NCBI RefSeq assembly: GCF_000498755.1
Contig: NZ_AXUS01000010.1
Location: forward strand, 1-64,000
Origin: Clostridioides mangenotii TR
GTDB lineage: Bacteria; Bacillota; Clostridia; Peptostreptococcales; Peptostreptococcaceae
Length of the DNA: 64,000 bases
Direction of reading: 5' to 3'
Below the pieces are notes generated by a model. That model was not told where the DNA came from and did no database searches. It saw nothing but the letters and a program-made list of their open reading frames with translations. Within the stretch, counting starts at the first letter, position 1. Each line of letters starts with the position of its first letter. Both the position numbers and the translations under genes were made by a program. Positions 26,646 through 36,033 of the stretch are shown piece after piece.

Positions 26646-26711
26646 ATAAAATCACCATCCTTTTTTTATTAAAGTCCTACAAGATGAACTTTTTTTATGG
26701 TATAATAATAT

Positions 26712-26741
26712 AATGTTCGATATTAATATAAATCGAGCTTA
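26712..26741 (+). promoter_or_regulatory. PurBox pair (PurR operator)
   Basis: The complement of 26712-26724 reads AATATCGAACATT, 12 of 13 matches to the Bacillus PurBox AWWWCCGAACWWT. A weaker inverted partner (TAAATCGAGCTTA, 26729-26741) puts the two central CG pairs 16 bp apart, as in Bacillus purine operons. It lies upstream of purR, suggesting autoregulation. Confidence 0.6.
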
Positions 26742-26899
26742 TAATTAATACTAATTTAAACAATAATATAATATAGTATATTTATGTTATTATGCTAGTT
26801 ATTACAATAAAAATCATAGACAATATTATACCATATTTGGCATAGATATGCATTATAATTAATACTCACTTGAAAGGGAAGTCGTAGGAGGATATTATT

Positions 26900-27832
26900 A
26901 TGAAATTCAAACGAACAGAGAGAATTGGAGCTATTGTAAAGATATTATCCGACAATCCAAATAGAACTTATACACTAGGTTATTTTACAGATAAATTTAA
27001 TGCAGCCAAATCTACTATAAGTGAAGATTTGTTGGTAGTTAAAAATGTTTTTGAAAAATTACAACTAGGCAAGGTTATAACTATATCTGGAGCTGCTGGT
27101 GGAGTCAAGTATATTCCAAAGACATCGGTTGAGGAAAACAACCAAGTACTTATGGAGCTTTGTAACAAAATAGATGATCAGTCTAGAATCCTTTCAGGAG
27201 GTTTTCTTTACTTAGTAGACTTAATCTACGATCCAACTATAGCAGCTAAGGTAGGTAAGATCTTTGCATCAAATATAGATTACGAAGAGGCTAACTATGT
27301 AGTCACTATGGAGACAAAGGGAATTCCTATGGCTTCAATGACTGCAAAAGCGATGAATTTACCGCTAGTAATAATTAGAAAGGATACAAAAGTATCTGAA
27401 GGACCAACTCTTAGTACTACTTATATAAGTGGAAACAGCTCACAAGTAGAGAGCATGAGTCTTCCGAGAAGAGCTCTAAAGCCGAACAGTAAAGTTATCA
27501 TCATAGACGACTTTATGAGGGGCGGAGGAACTATCAGAGGAATGATAGACCTAATGAATGAATTTGGAGCAGAGGTTATAGGTACAGGAGTATTTATATC
27601 AAAAGCTACACCAAAAAATAAACTTGTAGACGATTATATATCACTTATCCAACTAAATGTAGAAGATGATATAATAACTGTTGAGCCAAATTTAAAGACA
27701 TTTAAAGATGAGTACAAAGCAGATGAGAATGGTAAATTCAATTCTCAAGTAATAGACGATTTAGAAGAAATAGTGGAAATAGTTGAAAATCAACCTGAAA
27801 ACTCTATCGAAAATGGAGATTTTAAAGAATAA
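26900..27832 (+). CDS. purR: Purine operon repressor
   Basis: The 310-residue product has an N-terminal winged helix (RIGAIVKILSDNPNRTYTLGYF) and a phosphoribosyltransferase fold with the PRPP loop VIIIDDFMRGGGTIRGM (near residue 197). It binds PRPP as a signal rather than as substrate. It is longer than the Bacillus protein by a charged C-terminal tail of about 30 residues. It is followed by spoVG as in Bacillus (where yabJ lies between). Start supported by AGGAGG; a PurBox pair lies about 160 bases upstream. Confidence 0.95.
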   Translation: MKFKRTERIGAIVKILSDNPNRTYTLGYFTDKFNAAKSTISEDLLVVKNVFEKLQLGKVITISGAAGGVKYIPKTSVEENNQVLMELCNKIDDQSRILSGGFLYLVDLIYDPTIAAKVGKIFASNIDYEEANYVVTMETKGIPMASMTAKAMNLPLVIIRKDTKVSEGPTLSTTYISGNSSQVESMSLPRRALKPNSKVIIIDDFMRGGGTIRGMIDLMNEFGAEVIGTGVFISKATPKNKLVDDYISLIQLNVEDDIITVEPNLKTFKDEYKADENGKFNSQVIDDLEEIVEIVENQPENSIENGDFKE

Positions 27833-27863
27833 TAAAAAAAATTAAATAAATTTTCCAAAATAA

Positions 27864-27892
27864 AAAGGATATCCCGAGGTTTTATAGAATCT
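27864..27892 (+). promoter_or_regulatory. Sigma-H-like promoter of spoVG
   Basis: AAAGGATAT (27864-27872) and ATAGAATCT (27884-27892), 11-bp spacer, fit the sigma-H consensus RNAGGAWWW-N11/12-RNNGAATWW with one mismatch. Bacillus spoVG is the classic sigma-H gene. Confidence 0.65.
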
Positions 27893-27971
27893 TTTAAAAA
27901 ACGGTTTATATTATCTAATTCGCATTAATATAAATTAAATTTCTGTCAAAATTGAAGGGGGATATTTTAGT

Positions 27972-28250
27972 ATGAAAATAACTGACGTAAGAGTAAGGAA
28001 AGTAACAGATGAAGGCAAGATGAAATGCATAGTTTCTATCACTTTTGATAATTTATTTGTTGTGCATGACATCAAGGTTATAGAGGGCCACAACGGTCTT
28101 TTTATAGCAATGCCAAGTAGAAAAGTAGGCGAAGGTAATTTTAGAGATATTGCGCATCCGATAAATGCAGAAATGAGACAAATATTAGAAGATGCCGTTT
28201 TAGAAGCTTACCATGAATCAATAGCTCAATTAGAAGTAGCTGCTGAATAA
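27972..28250 (+). CDS. spoVG: Septation/sporulation regulator SpoVG
   Basis: The 92-residue site-specific nucleic-acid-binding protein opens with [11 protein letters not shown] and has the conserved [22 protein letters not shown]. Full length. It affects asymmetric septation and cortex formation in Bacillus and acts as an RNA/DNA-binding regulator elsewhere. RBS GAAGGGGG, own sigma-H-like promoter and own terminator. Confidence 0.96.
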   Translation: MKITDVRVRKVTDEGKMKCIVSITFDNLFVVHDIKVIEGHNGLFIAMPSRKVGEGNFRDIAHPINAEMRQILEDAVLEAYHESIAQLEVAAE

Positions 28251-28280
28251 TAATAAAATTATTAATCACTAGAATATCTA

Positions 28281-28310
28281 GAGGACCTGTATGATAAGGT
28301 CCTTTTTTCT
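28281..28310 (+). terminator. Rho-independent terminator after spoVG
   Basis: AGGACC / GGTCCT, loop TGTATGATAA, followed by TTTTTCT. Confidence 0.9.
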
Positions 28311-28526
28311 ATTTCCATGTGTACTTTTAATTAAAAAAATGCTATATTATTAATGAATATATCGAAGCGGGACGTTTAATAAAAGGACAATACTATAAAA
28401 TATCAGGTTAAAAAGCTTATTAAATGAACCTAAAATAAATCGGTTTTTATAAATATAATCTATCGAATACATAAAAGAATAATCTATCAAATAAAGAAGT
28501 GAAATTTGATTGAATGGAGTGAACAA

Positions 28527-29903
28527 ATGAACTTTAAAGCTATTATCCTTGCTGCAGGCAAAGGAACGAGAATGAAGTCAAAACATCCAAAGGTGATACA
28601 TAAAGTATGTGGTAAAGAGATGGTAAACCACGTAATCGATGTTTCTAAAAATTCTGGGGTAAAAGATGTTGTAGTTATTTTAGGTCATGAAGCAGATCGT
28701 GTAAACGAACAACTTGGCAAAGACTGTACTACGATCAAACAAGAGGAACAACTAGGAACAGGTCATGCAGTTTTGCAAGCAAAAGACTATATAAAAGATG
28801 ATGACATTATAGTAGTACTTTGTGGAGATACTCCTCTTATAAAAGAAGATACTCTAAAGGATCTATTTGCATATCACATAGATAACGGATATCATGCAAC
28901 AGTTCTTACAACAAGTGTGGACAATCCACAGGGTTATGGTAGAATAATTAGAGACGTAAATGGAGATCTGCTTAAAATAGTAGAGCAAAAAGATGCAAGT
29001 GAAGAAGAGAAATTAGTGAAAGAGATAAACTCAGGTATATACTGTTTTAATGGAGCGAGTTTAAGAGAAGCTTTGGACTTAATCGACAATAACAACGCCC
29101 AAGGTGAATACTACTTAACTGATACAATAAAAATAATGAGAGATAAACAACATAAAGTAGGTGCATTTAATGGATCTACAATTGAAGAGCTTATGGGAGT
29201 TAACTCGAGAGTAGAGCTTTCAAAAGCTGAAGAGTTAATGAGAAGAAGAATAAATGAAAAGCACATGGTAAATGGAGTAACAATAATAGACGTAAATTCT
29301 ACTTATATAGAATCAGATGTAGAGATAGGAAATGATTCTATAATCTATCCAGGTGCAATGCTTATGGGAATTACAAAAATAGGTTCTGAGTGTATAATAG
29401 GCATGAATTCAAGTATAACAAACTCAGTGATTGGAAATCATACAGAAGTGATTAATTCTACTGTAGTAGACAGCGTTGTTGGCGAAAACACTAATGTTGG
29501 ACCTTACGCATACCTAAGACCAAAATCAGATATAGGAAATAACGTTAAAATAGGAGACTTCGTAGAAGTAAAAAATGCTAAGATAGGCGATGGATCAAAA
29601 GCTTCACACTTATCTTACATAGGCGATGCTGAAGTAGGAAAAGATGTAAATATAGGTTGTGGAGTAGTATTCGTAAACTATGATGGTAAAAATAAATTTA
29701 AATCGGTAGTAAAAGATGGAGCATTTGTAGGTTCAAACTGTAACCTAGTTGCGCCAGTTACAATAGAGGAAAAAGGATATATAGCAACAGGTTCTACAAT
29801 AACTGACGATGTACCTAATGGAGCACTAGCTATAGCTAGACAGAGACAAGTGGTAAAAGAAGGTTGGGTAGAAAAAAAGAATAAAAGAGATAGCAATAAA
29901 TAA
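28527..29903 (+). CDS. glmU: Bifunctional UDP-GlcNAc pyrophosphorylase / GlcN-1-P acetyltransferase
   Basis: The 458-residue product has an N-terminal nucleotidyltransferase (AIILAAGKGTRMKSKHPKV, then QLGTGHAV and VVLCGDTPLI) and a C-terminal left-handed beta-helix acetyltransferase with hexapeptide repeats (SYIGDAEVG, VFVNYDGKNK, with the catalytic His in SKASHLSY-type context). It makes UDP-GlcNAc for wall synthesis. ATG chosen at 28527 since GGAGTG lies six bases ahead; the TTG at 28506 has no site. It is followed by prs, the conserved pair. Confidence 0.96.
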   Translation: MNFKAIILAAGKGTRMKSKHPKVIHKVCGKEMVNHVIDVSKNSGVKDVVVILGHEADRVNEQLGKDCTTIKQEEQLGTGHAVLQAKDYIKDDDIIVVLCGDTPLIKEDTLKDLFAYHIDNGYHATVLTTSVDNPQGYGRIIRDVNGDLLKIVEQKDASEEEKLVKEINSGIYCFNGASLREALDLIDNNNAQGEYYLTDTIKIMRDKQHKVGAFNGSTIEELMGVNSRVELSKAEELMRRRINEKHMVNGVTIIDVNSTYIESDVEIGNDSIIYPGAMLMGITKIGSECIIGMNSSITNSVIGNHTEVINSTVVDSVVGENTNVGPYAYLRPKSDIGNNVKIGDFVEVKNAKIGDGSKASHLSYIGDAEVGKDVNIGCGVVFVNYDGKNKFKSVVKDGAFVGSNCNLVAPVTIEEKGYIATGSTITDDVPNGALAIARQRQVVKEGWVEKKNKRDSNK

Positions 29904-29941
29904 TATAGTTGTTTCAAAATTTTTCAGGAGGAGTTAAATAC

Positions 29942-30892
29942 ATGAATACTAGTGGAAGTGAAATTAAAATCATAGCTGGGAATTCATCTAAGGAATTAGC
30001 AGGTAAGATAGCTAAGTACATGGATGTTGATTTGTTAGATTGTGAGGTTGCTAAGTTCAGCGATGGTGAAATATGTTTAAACATGAACGAAACTGTAAGA
30101 GGTTGCGACATGTTCGTAGTTCAATCAACTAACAGCCCAGTAAATGACAACCTAATGGAGTTATTAATTATAATAGACGCACTTAAAAGGGCTTCAGCAG
30201 GAAGAATTACAGCAGTTATTCCATACTATGGATATGCAAGACAAGACAGAAAAGCTAAGGCAAGAGATCCTATCACGGCTAAGTTAGTTGCTAACCTAAT
30301 CACAGCAGCTGGAGCTGATAGAGTTCTTACTATGGACTTACATGCTGCTCAAATTCAAGGATATTTCGATATTCCACTTGATCACTTACTTGGCGGTAAA
30401 ATACTAGCAGATCATTTCAATCAAATGGATATAAAAGATCTAGTAGTAGTTTCACCGGACTTAGGAAGTGTAACTAGATCTAGACAGTTTGCTAATTCTC
30501 TAAAAGGAGAAGTTCCAATAGCTATAATAGATAAGAGAAGACCAAAGGCAAATGTAAGTGAAGTTATGAACATAATAGGAGAAGTTGAAGGTAAAAATGT
30601 AATACTTATGGACGATATGATAGATACAGCTGGGACTATAGTAAACGCAGCTCAAGCTCTTAAGAAATTTGGGGCTAAAGATGTTTATGCATGTTGTACT
30701 CATGGTGTATTGTCAGGACCTGCTATAGATAGAATTTCTGAATCAGACATAAAAGAGCTTATAGTACTTGATACTATTCAATTACCTGAAGAGAAGAGAA
30801 TCGAAAAGATCAAGATAAAAACTGTTGCTAATCTATTTGGAGATGCTATTCAAAAGATATTCTCAAATGAATCAGTAAGTAAATTATTTTAA
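29942..30892 (+). CDS. prs: Ribose-phosphate pyrophosphokinase
   Basis: The 316-residue PRPP synthetase has the ATP-flexible loop [17 protein letters not shown] (near residue 97), the PRPP loop [13 protein letters not shown], and [16 protein letters not shown]. It supplies PRPP for purine, pyrimidine and NAD synthesis and for PurR sensing upstream. AGGAGGAG precedes the ATG at 29942; the earlier start at 29909 has no site. Terminator follows. Confidence 0.97.
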   Translation: MNTSGSEIKIIAGNSSKELAGKIAKYMDVDLLDCEVAKFSDGEICLNMNETVRGCDMFVVQSTNSPVNDNLMELLIIIDALKRASAGRITAVIPYYGYARQDRKAKARDPITAKLVANLITAAGADRVLTMDLHAAQIQGYFDIPLDHLLGGKILADHFNQMDIKDLVVVSPDLGSVTRSRQFANSLKGEVPIAIIDKRRPKANVSEVMNIIGEVEGKNVILMDDMIDTAGTIVNAAQALKKFGAKDVYACCTHGVLSGPAIDRISESDIKELIVLDTIQLPEEKRIEKIKIKTVANLFGDAIQKIFSNESVSKLF

Positions 30893-30913
30893 TAAAATTT
30901 ATAAATAAATAAC

Positions 30914-30955
30914 CGGCGGTTATAGGAGAATCTATAACTGCCGATTTTTTATTTT
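30914..30955 (+). terminator. Rho-independent terminator after prs
   Basis: CGGCGGTTATAG / CTATAACTGCCG followed by ATTTTTTATTTT. Confidence 0.92.
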
Positions 30956-31030
30956 ATAATTAGATATGTTTAAAAAATTTGAAATTTAAATTACCATGTT
31001 TATAATCCTATATGGGTTGAATAGAATCCT

Positions 31031-32869
31031 CTACTTTATTCTTTCTACCCGATTATCATTGCTTGTGATAATCCATTTTCCATTTTCTTTCTCTAAATTT
31101 AATTTTATTTTAGCTAGAGATGTGTTTGATGGATCATGTCTTATTACCAACACTTCTTTGCCAGATTTATTATTATAGACTTCATCTGTAGAGTTTACTT
31201 TAGTATTTTTAGAAAAGATCACGTCAATATCATTTGATTTAGTAGCGAGTTCTTTTTCTAAACTATTCTCTTTATTAGTATTCTCAGTTGAATTTATCGC
31301 TGCTACAATAATATCCGTATTTTCTTTTTGCATATTTTTAATATGTTTATTTGCTTCTGTTATAGGATCCTTTATTTGAAGATCTCCTATATTTTTTTTA
31401 CTGCTTTCAGTAAGTCCAAGTATGCCTACTTTTATTTTACCTTCTCTGGTATCAACTTCTTTTATTATGTACGGTTTTGTATAATTTTTATTTGATTTCG
31501 TATAGATATTTGCTGAGATAGCTAGTTCGATACCAAATTCTGAGTTTATATAATCGATAAATTTATAATCAATCAAAGGGTTGTCATAATGGGGATTTAA
31601 ATTATCTTCACCCAGTACAATCGCCCCGCCAGACATTCCTATATCCATCAAATTTTTGAATGTATCTATTTTTTGTAGAGAATCATTCTTTTTACTGTCG
31701 TTAGATTTAAATTCAGCATATAATTCCTTTAAATATGGTGTTTGGATATCTAGACTGTCTCCAGTATTTAGTATAATTGATTGATCATCGTTTGATAGAT
31801 TGTTTAAGATAGATGCATTTAAATCTACAATTGATTTTTCATTATTTATGTTACTTGAAATTAGATTAACTTCTTCAAAATTTTTTAAAGAGCTATTTTT
31901 ATCTGTAATTTTCCATTTGCCAGATTTATTTACTAAACTGAAGTTTATCTTTGAAATATATTCTCCGTGCGATGCGGGTTGAGTAACTATAACTTTTTCT
32001 CCGGAGTTATTTTTGTAATCATGTTGTTCTATTTTTTTATGTGTATGACCCGCTACTATAGCGTCTATACCATCGACAGTAGTTGCTAGTTCCTTTATTC
32101 TATTTCCGGGATTTCTAGCCTTTTTCGGCTCTTCCCCAGAGTGAACTGCGGCAACTATTATATCTGGCTTTTCTTTTTCCATAACTGCCACCCATTTTTT
32201 TGCATCTTCGACTAAATCATTTGCATACAAGGTGCCTTTGTATTCTTGCTGATTTTGAAGGAATCTAGCTTCTTTATCTTTTTCAGGGTTTTTAAACTCA
32301 GAGCGTTCTCCAATTTCTTTTAACGTTAGTCCTAATATACCGACCTTAACATTTCCTTCTTTGGTTTTAACATTTTTCATAACGTATGGTTTTACATAAT
32401 TCTTCCCTGAAGTTTCATAGATATTCGCTGAAACAATAGGCATCTCATTATTTTCGTATTCAGACACCAATCTGTCTAATATTTTTTTTGGACCTACAAA
32501 TTCATGGTTACCCAAAACTACTGCATCGTATTTTAAATCTCCCATCATTTTTGATATTGGCGATTCACCATCCATTGGTTTTTCGAGAGTTTGATATTGA
32601 GGTTTACTATCTTTCAGTCCGACAAACTTCTGACCTGTAAACCACTCTTGCATATCAGTGGTTTGGGAGTCAAAAAAGTCGCCGGCATCTACTAAAAGCA
32701 AATTCGGATCTTTTTTTCTTTCTTGACCTACGTATTCAACTAAAGTTTCTGGGATAATAGAATGTAAATCTGTTGTAGCTAGGATATTTATTTCTGCTTC
32801 TTTATTTTGACAACCAGTTGTAGTGATAAGCAATAATAATATCGTAATAAAAAAAAGTTTTCTATTCAT
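31031..32869 (-). CDS. Lipoprotein metallophosphoesterase with a degenerate second copy of its domain
   Basis: The 612-residue product has a lipoprotein signal (LLLITTTGC near residue 20). Residues about 28-330 form an active-looking calcineurin-like domain: TTDLHS, DAGDF, GNHEF, VHSGEE and AGHTHK. Residues about 345-610 repeat the same fold, with the same connecting phrases (SANIYTKSNKNYTKPYIIK and KVGILGLTE recur), but every metal motif is changed: NTGDSLD, GEDNLNP, INSTENT and FSKNTK. So a catalytic copy is followed by a dead one. Paralogue of the gene at 7872-9077. Start has AGGAGGAG. It is inserted against the strand between prs and pilT; substrate unknown. Confidence 0.85.
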   Translation of the reverse strand: MNRKLFFITILLLLITTTGCQNKEAEINILATTDLHSIIPETLVEYVGQERKKDPNLLLVDAGDFFDSQTTDMQEWFTGQKFVGLKDSKPQYQTLEKPMDGESPISKMMGDLKYDAVVLGNHEFVGPKKILDRLVSEYENNEMPIVSANIYETSGKNYVKPYVMKNVKTKEGNVKVGILGLTLKEIGERSEFKNPEKDKEARFLQNQQEYKGTLYANDLVEDAKKWVAVMEKEKPDIIVAAVHSGEEPKKARNPGNRIKELATTVDGIDAIVAGHTHKKIEQHDYKNNSGEKVIVTQPASHGEYISKINFSLVNKSGKWKITDKNSSLKNFEEVNLISSNINNEKSIVDLNASILNNLSNDDQSIILNTGDSLDIQTPYLKELYAEFKSNDSKKNDSLQKIDTFKNLMDIGMSGGAIVLGEDNLNPHYDNPLIDYKFIDYINSEFGIELAISANIYTKSNKNYTKPYIIKEVDTREGKIKVGILGLTESSKKNIGDLQIKDPITEANKHIKNMQKENTDIIVAAINSTENTNKENSLEKELATKSNDIDVIFSKNTKVNSTDEVYNNKSGKEVLVIRHDPSNTSLAKIKLNLEKENGKWIITSNDNRVERIK

Positions 32870-33134
32870 AAACTCCTCCTTGTATTTTATACAGTAATTA
32901 TACTATATAAAGACTAAATGCGTCATAGTTAGTGCTATTAATATAGTTTGTTTAAATTTTGTATTATTCACTATTAATTCACTTATTTCTATAATAAATT
33001 ATATCTAGAAATCACTATATCAGAGATGTTTTTTAAAAGTTAATATATTTCAAATAATAAATATAAAAATTAGTATTTTTATAGATTAAAAATGTCAATA
33101 ATCTAAATAGTAAAAATCTCTGTGAGGTGAGATA

Positions 33135-34211
33135 GTGGATATATATTATTTGCTAAAAAAGTTAGTAAACCTTGGCGCATCAGATTTGTACATATCAGTA
33201 GGTGCAAGGCCAACAGTAAGAATAGGAGAGAAATTTAGATATATTGAGGATGTAAAAATAACAACAGAACTATCTAAAAAAATGCTTATTGAAATTTCTT
33301 CGGAGAGTACATACCAGAAAGTGATGAAAATAGGGGAAGTGGATTTCTCTATAGAAATAGGTGAATACCAAAGGTTCAGGGTTAATTCATACAAACAGAT
33401 GGGAAATATAGCTATTTCATTCAGGATAATCCCAAATAAAATACCCACCTTAGATGAATTGTATCTTCCACAGATATTAAAAGCTTTTATTCAAAAGCGC
33501 TCAGGGCTAATTTTGATAACGGGTTCCACTGGTAGTGGAAAGAGTACAACACTGGCGAGTTCAGTGGATTTAATAAATAGAATTCAAGAAAAGAACATTA
33601 TAACCGTAGAAGATCCAATTGAATATGTACATAAACATAATAAAAGCATAGTAAATCAAAGGGAAATTGGAAATGATACTTCGAGTTTTAATTCTGGACT
33701 TGTATCTGCCTTGAGACAAAGTCCAGACGTAATACTAATAGGTGAAATACGTGACAGGGAGAGCATGTCTATAACACTTAGGGCAGCTGAGACAGGGCAT
33801 CTTGTATTTTCAACACTTCACACTATGGGAGCTGCAGAGTCAGTAGATAGGATTGTAGACATGTTTAGCCCTTCAGAACACTATCAAATCAGGGCACAGT
33901 TGTCCTCAGTATGTGAGGGAATAGTATCTCAGCAGTTGGTTCCAAGAGAAAATAAACAAAATGATTATACCAAAAAGATTTATTCGCCTATGGTGGTTGC
34001 TACGGAGGTAATGGTTACGACTCCAGCTATAAAAAATCTAATAAGGGAGGGTAAAACACATCAGATATCGAATTTAATTCAGACGGGATCAAAGTATGGA
34101 ATGAATACTATGGACCAAAGTCTTGTAAAATTATTTTTGGAAGGGGTAATATCTGAGGAGAATTTACTGTTAAGATGTGTAAATAGAGAGTTTGTATTAA
34201 AATTTTTGTAA
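33135..34211 (+). CDS. pilT: Twitching motility ATPase PilT
   Basis: The 358-residue retraction ATPase of type IV pili has an N-terminal PAS-like part, Walker A GSTGSGKST (near residue 130), an Asp box in EDPIEYVH, Walker B VILIGEIRD, the His box TLHT, and the C-terminal AIKNLIREGKTHQI, which corresponds to the AIRNLIRE motif needed for retraction. It works in the cytosol at the pilus base and depolymerises the pilin fibre. GTG start after GAGGTGAG. Two prepilin peptidase genes follow, but no pilin, PilB, PilC or PilM gene is present nearby. Confidence 0.95.
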   Translation: MDIYYLLKKLVNLGASDLYISVGARPTVRIGEKFRYIEDVKITTELSKKMLIEISSESTYQKVMKIGEVDFSIEIGEYQRFRVNSYKQMGNIAISFRIIPNKIPTLDELYLPQILKAFIQKRSGLILITGSTGSGKSTTLASSVDLINRIQEKNIITVEDPIEYVHKHNKSIVNQREIGNDTSSFNSGLVSALRQSPDVILIGEIRDRESMSITLRAAETGHLVFSTLHTMGAAESVDRIVDMFSPSEHYQIRAQLSSVCEGIVSQQLVPRENKQNDYTKKIYSPMVVATEVMVTTPAIKNLIREGKTHQISNLIQTGSKYGMNTMDQSLVKLFLEGVISEENLLLRCVNREFVLKFL

Positions 34212-34225
34212 ATAGGGGTGGTGGA

Positions 34226-34675
34226 ATTTACATATATTATATAATTCTAATTTTATTACTTATATACATCTCCAAAGTTGACTTATTTGATCTAATTATA
34301 CCAGATTCGATTTTACTTTCTGGGGCTATTATATCTCTTGCATTTAATACAACTGGAAACGGAGTTGGATTTTTAAAAAGTATTTCAGGATGTATAACAA
34401 TGGTAGTATTTACATACATAATTGCGTTGATAATGAAAAAAATATTTAATGAAGAATGTATTGGCTTTGGCGATGTAAAATTGTTTGGAATGATCGGTTT
34501 ATTTTTGGGATTTAACATTACCTTTATAATTTTTATTGCGAGTTTTTACTTAGCTAGCTTTATAGGAACTTCGTATGTACTTTACAGTAAATTCAAATTT
34601 GGGGAGTACAATAAACTTATACCTTTCGCGCCTGTGATTTCATTGGCTACGTTATTTGTATTACTGATTAAATAG
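34226..34675 (+). CDS. Short type IV prepilin peptidase (A24), start uncertain
   Basis: The frame is open from pilT to 34675. It encodes a membrane aspartyl peptidase without the cytoplasmic N-methyltransferase domain: first aspartate region KVDLFDLIIPD, second GFGDVKLFG, and about four or five helices. The only ATG (34400) lies after the first catalytic Asp, so it cannot be the true start. No ATG, GTG or TTG precedes that Asp in frame. ATT at 34226, just after AGGGGTGGTGG, is the best candidate, or a one-base shift from the GTG at 34221. It cleaves prepilin leader peptides if functional. The next gene is a paralogue. Confidence 0.65.
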   Translation: MYIYYIILILLLIYISKVDLFDLIIPDSILLSGAIISLAFNTTGNGVGFLKSISGCITMVVFTYIIALIMKKIFNEECIGFGDVKLFGMIGLFLGFNITFIIFIASFYLASFIGTSYVLYSKFKFGEYNKLIPFAPVISLATLFVLLIK

Positions 34676-34758
34676 AATTTAAGTGCTCTAAAGTTTGGAT
34701 ATTACAAGATCAATATTGTTTTATTTTATAGTACGAATTTTATTAAAGTATTGATTAA

Positions 34759-35445
34759 TTGAGGATTTACAGTGATCCTGCTATTACAAAATTATATATG
34801 ATAAAAATAATATCTATTTTCATATTGTGTTTAATATTATCGTTTCTGGCCAACAAGATAATCTATTTTTTATGCGATGAAATAAAAAAAGACTTTATGA
34901 TAACGTTGATAGTAAATATATGTATGTTAGCGCTCAATTTTGCAGTATATGTAAAGTATGGAAGAACCATCGATACAATTAGGTATATACTGCTTATTCC
35001 GTTTATATTAATCATCTCCATTATAGACATTTACAGTAGAAATGTATATGACTTGACTGTAGTTAGTGGTATAATGGTTCAAGGAATTATTTTTGTAATT
35101 TCTTATAAATTTGGTTGTATAGAATGGAGTCATTTATTTGATTTAATAATAGGAGTGGCTATTTCATATATTTTGGCTGTAACGACAAAATCTCTTGGTT
35201 ACGGAGATGTTGGTCTTTACGGCTTATGTTGCTTTGCGATCGGGGATGGATATGCTCTTTATTTGATAGGACTGTCATTTTTGGCAGCATTTTTCTACTA
35301 CATAGTAATTTTTATAATAAAGGGAGATTTGCTAAAAAGAGTGATACCATTTACACCATTTATATCGCTTTCAGCAGTAATTATAATAATGACAGAAAGT
35401 AGATTGCTAGAGATGTACTTTAGCTTTCTACACAAAATAACATAA
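34759..35445 (+). CDS. Prepilin peptidase-like membrane protein (A24)
   Basis: The 228-residue protein has about six membrane helices and the A24 signature pair: [14 protein letters not shown] (first Asp) and GYGDVGLYG (second Asp). It lacks the methyltransferase domain. Start uncertain: TTG at 34759 gives MRIYSDP without a clear ribosome site; ATG at 34798 (MIKIISIF) is the alternative. It is third of the pilT-pilD-pilD set, as in the C. difficile pilus locus, and lies only 11 bases ahead of pth. Confidence 0.75.
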   Translation: MRIYSDPAITKLYMIKIISIFILCLILSFLANKIIYFLCDEIKKDFMITLIVNICMLALNFAVYVKYGRTIDTIRYILLIPFILIISIIDIYSRNVYDLTVVSGIMVQGIIFVISYKFGCIEWSHLFDLIIGVAISYILAVTTKSLGYGDVGLYGLCCFAIGDGYALYLIGLSFLAAFFYYIVIFIIKGDLLKRVIPFTPFISLSAVIIIMTESRLLEMYFSFLHKIT

Positions 35446-35456
35446 GGAGGTATCAG

Positions 35457-36017
35457 ATGTTTGTAATAGTAGGATTGGGAAATCCAGGTAAACAATATGA
35501 ACATACAAGACATAATGTCGGGTTCGATGTTATTGATATATTGGCTAAAGAATATGGAGCCAGCGTTACAAAGATGAAGCACAAGGCTTTAATAGGCGAG
35601 TGTAGAGTGGGAAGTGAAAAAGTCCTGCTTGTTAAACCTCAAACTTATATGAATTTAAGTGGAGAGACTTTAATAGATATATATCAATACTACAAAGTAG
35701 AGTTAGAGGATATAATTGTAGTTTACGATGATATAGATTTAGATGTTGGAAAGATTAGAATTAGGAAAAAGGGTAGTGCTGGAAGCCATAACGGTATGAA
35801 ATCGATAATTAAATGCTTGGGATCAGGGGATTTTCCTAGAATTAGAGTTGGGGTGTCAAAGCCAGAGCCAGGAGCAGACTTAGCAAATTTTGTGCTTTCT
35901 AAATTTAGAAAAGAAGAGCAACTAGATATCGATAACGGTCTTGAAAAGGCTTGTAAATCAGTTGATTCTATGATCAGAGAAAATATAGATTTAGCGATGA
36001 ATAAATACAATATATAG
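35457..36017 (+). CDS. pth: Peptidyl-tRNA hydrolase
   Basis: The 186-residue enzyme cleaves peptidyl-tRNA released from stalled ribosomes. Motifs: [22 protein letters not shown] (catalytic His 20), [41 protein letters not shown]. Full length. RBS AAGGAGG; mfd begins 16 bases after its stop, the same pair as in Bacillus, so an operon is likely. Confidence 0.97.
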   Translation: MFVIVGLGNPGKQYEHTRHNVGFDVIDILAKEYGASVTKMKHKALIGECRVGSEKVLLVKPQTYMNLSGETLIDIYQYYKVELEDIIVVYDDIDLDVGKIRIRKKGSAGSHNGMKSIIKCLGSGDFPRIRVGVSKPEPGADLANFVLSKFRKEEQLDIDNGLEKACKSVDSMIRENIDLAMNKYNI

Positions 36018-36033
36018 CGAGAGGGAGAGTAGC

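Noticed and set aside
34400-34675. 91-codon prepilin peptidase starting at the ATG
   Set aside because: It would lack the first catalytic Asp and two helices, while the frame is open well upstream.
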